DNA of 64,000 nt, taken from NCBI RefSeq assembly GCF_024919295.1, contig NZ_JANWTC010000006.1:62001-126000 (forward strand), written 5' to 3'. This DNA comes from Corynebacterium lemuris (lineage in GTDB: Bacteria > Actinomycetota > Actinomycetes > Mycobacteriales > Mycobacteriaceae). A model generated the notes under the pieces. It was not told the DNA's origin, did not search any database, and worked only from the letters and a program-made list of their open reading frames with translations. The translations under genes were made by a program, and so were the position numbers. Positions 62,452 through 64,000 of this stretch are shown here, piece by piece; positions within the stretch are counted from its first letter, which is position 1; each line of letters opens with the position of its first letter.

Positions 62452-63353
62452 GGGGTCTCCTTCACGGTGACGTTGCCGGGGATGGTGCCCTCGGCGTCGG
62501 CGAGGGCGGCGAGCTGGCGGGCGGTCAGTTCCCGGCGCGCGCCCTTCTCGAAGTGCTTCTCCAGGTAGTACTGGCCGACCATGAGCAGTGAGGTCACGGC
62601 CAGGTACCAGGTGGCGGCGACCAGCAGCATGGGCACCGGGTCGAACAGTGCGGCGGCGATGTCCATGGACCGGCCGTAGAGTTCGAGGGTGTAGGGGATG
62701 GCCACCACCAGGGAGGTGGTCTTGAGCATGGAGATCAGTTCGTTGCCGGTCGGCGGGATGATGATGCGCATCGCCTGCGGCAGGACGGTACGCCGCATGG
62801 TCAGCGACCAGCTCATGCCCAGTGCCTTGGAGGCCTCCATCTGGCCCTCGGGCACAGAGGAGATGCCGGAGCGGACGATCTCGGCCATGTAGGCGGCCTC
62901 GTTGAGCCCCAGGCCCAGCACTGCCAGGAGGAAGGCGTTGCGCAGCAGCGGTTCGAGTTCGATCTCGGTGAAGCCGACGTTGATGGACTGGTAGAGGGAG
63001 CCGAGCAGGCCCCAGAAGACCAGCTGCACGTAGACGGGGGTACCGCGGAAGACCCACAGGTAGGCCCAGGCCACGCCGCGCAGCACCGGGTTGGGGGACA
63101 TCCGCATGACAGCGAGGGTGGCGCCGAGCACCACGCCGAGGATCATGGCCAGGACGGTCAGCGCCAGGGTGTGCAGCGCGGCGGTGGCGATGCGGGTGTC
63201 GAAGAGATAGGCCCGGTAGATCTCCCAGCCGTAGGCCTCGTTGTTCAGGGCGCCGATGACGAACCAGGCGGTCAGGCCCAGGACGATGGCGGCCAGGATC
63301 CAGCGGCCGGGATGGCGCAGGGGTTTCGCCTGGATGGGGGCGGGGGTGCTCAC
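62448..63353 (-). CDS. Amino-acid ABC importer permease
   Basis: A 301-aa HisM/GlnP-type permease with about five spans and the EAA loop [33 protein letters not shown]. It has a long N-terminal leader and a charged C-terminal tail. GTG start overlapping the binding-protein gene by 4 nt. Confidence 0.92.
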
Positions 63354-64000
63354 GCGTCAATCTCCTTCTCGTTGATCATGGCCTGCTCCACCAGGCCGGT
63401 CTCCACGCCCCACTGGGCGAGGATGCGCTGGTAGTCGCCGGTGTCGATCAGGTGCTGCAGGGCGGTGGCCATCGCCGGGCCCAGTTCGGAATCCTTGGGT
63501 ACGGCCCAGCCGTAGGGGGCGGCGGCGAACATGTCGCCGGTCAGCTCAAGCCCCTCGTCGGAGCGGGCGACCGCCCAGGCGGTGACAGGGGAGTCGGCGG
63601 ACAGGGCGTCGGCACGCCCGAGCAGCGCGGAGAGCGCGGCGTTGTCGGAGGTATCGTAGGACAGGATGGTGATGGGCTCCTTGCCCGCCTCCTCGCAGGC
63701 CTGCGCCTTCGGCCGGACGTCGTCGGTCTCGGAGACGGTGGTGCGCTGCACCGCGACGGTTAAACCGCAGGCGTTCTCCGGGTCGACGTCGGTGCCGGTG
63801 GGCTGGGCCCACTGGATGCCGGCGTAGAGGAAGTTGATGAAGTCAACCGAACGGCGGCGTTCCTCGTTGTCGGTGAATCCGGAGGTGCCCACGTCGAGGG
63901 TGCCGGCCTGCACGGCGGGGATGATCAGGGCGAAGTCCTGCTCGACGGGGCGGAACTCCAGGCCCATCACCGCGGCGGTGGCACGCACCAGGTCCATCTC
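63350..64000 (-). CDS. Amino-acid ABC importer binding protein (partial, runs off the edge)
   Basis: The C-terminal ~216 residues of a family 3 solute-binding protein: [36 protein letters not shown] and [36 protein letters not shown]. The N-terminus, with the signal peptide, lies beyond the window. Two cysteines in NACGL and [10 protein letters not shown] may form a disulfide. Confidence 0.9.
   Translation of the reverse strand, partial: EMDLVRATAAVMGLEFRPVEQDFALIIPAVQAGTLDVGTSGFTDNEERRRSVDFINFLYAGIQWAQPTGTDVDPENACGLTVAVQRTTVSETDDVRPKAQACEEAGKEPITILSYDTSDNAALSALLGRADALSADSPVTAWAVARSDEGLELTGDMFAAAPYGWAVPKDSELGPAMATALQHLIDTGDYQRILAQWGVETGLVEQAMINEKEIDA

Overview
The window is a stretch of Corynebacterium chromosome (Actinobacteria, high GC). 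The core-gene order serA, leuB, gltX, ltbR/leuCD, gpsA, ddl, thiL, ung, recG, rsmD, coaD fits the Corynebacterium glutamicum lineage, as do an LtbR-type IclR regulator divergent from leuCD, a WhiB-like protein, and many start codons lying 6-8 nt after a TANNNT -10 box (leaderless mRNAs).

1-5.1 kb is the distal end of a prophage: a two-domain endolysin (M23 peptidase + GH25 lysozyme), three small membrane/holin-type genes and a terminator. An accessory defence block follows: an Abi-like HEPN protein (AbiF/AbiD type) divergent from a short two-hairpin RNA with its own promoter and terminator, a 57-aa ORF, and a Panacea-domain antitoxin with a partner gene. 5.4-11.6 kb holds a 49-aa ORF, an oxidative-stress run (Mn catalase, haem-oxygenase-like protein, GT2 glycosyltransferase, CDGSH protein) and an NrtA-type ABC importer. 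11.7-28 kb is metabolic: a DUF262/DUF1524 protein with an altered HNH motif, serA, an OsmC/flavin monooxygenase/flavin reductase operon behind a long palindrome, leuB, a lipoprotein, a CNMP-CBS-DUF294 protein with a DEDDh exonuclease, a FAH-family enzyme, a methyltransferase pseudogene, isochorismate synthase, a secreted esterase, gltX, and an Xre/DUF2975 pair with a palindromic operator.

28.2-29.3 kb is an RNA locus: tRNA-Gln(CUG), then two identical tRNA-Glu(CUC) genes separated by about 700 nt of hairpin-rich sequence with no convincing ordinary gene. A complete Wadjet/MksBEFG (JetABCD) anti-plasmid operon comes next. It runs into GNAT, nucleoside deaminase and HD-hydrolase genes, then a leaderless two-gene cassette: a SbnA/Y4xP-like PLP synthase and an 868-aa fusion of an FAD/NAD(P)-binding domain to a Y4yA-like PLP decarboxylase.

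41.2-55.9 kb returns to conserved housekeeping genes. 55.9-59.3 kb looks like a scar region: an HNH-like remnant, adhA, an IS6-family transposase fragment with its terminal repeat, a lipoprotein pair and an almost gene-free stretch before a WhiB-like gene. The end carries an SDR, a TIM-barrel isomerase, a Nudix hydrolase and an amino-acid ABC importer cut by the window edge.

The two most promising items are the AbiF-like protein with its adjacent small RNA in the prophage end, and the structured, apparently non-coding segment between the duplicated tRNA-Glu genes just upstream of Wadjet.
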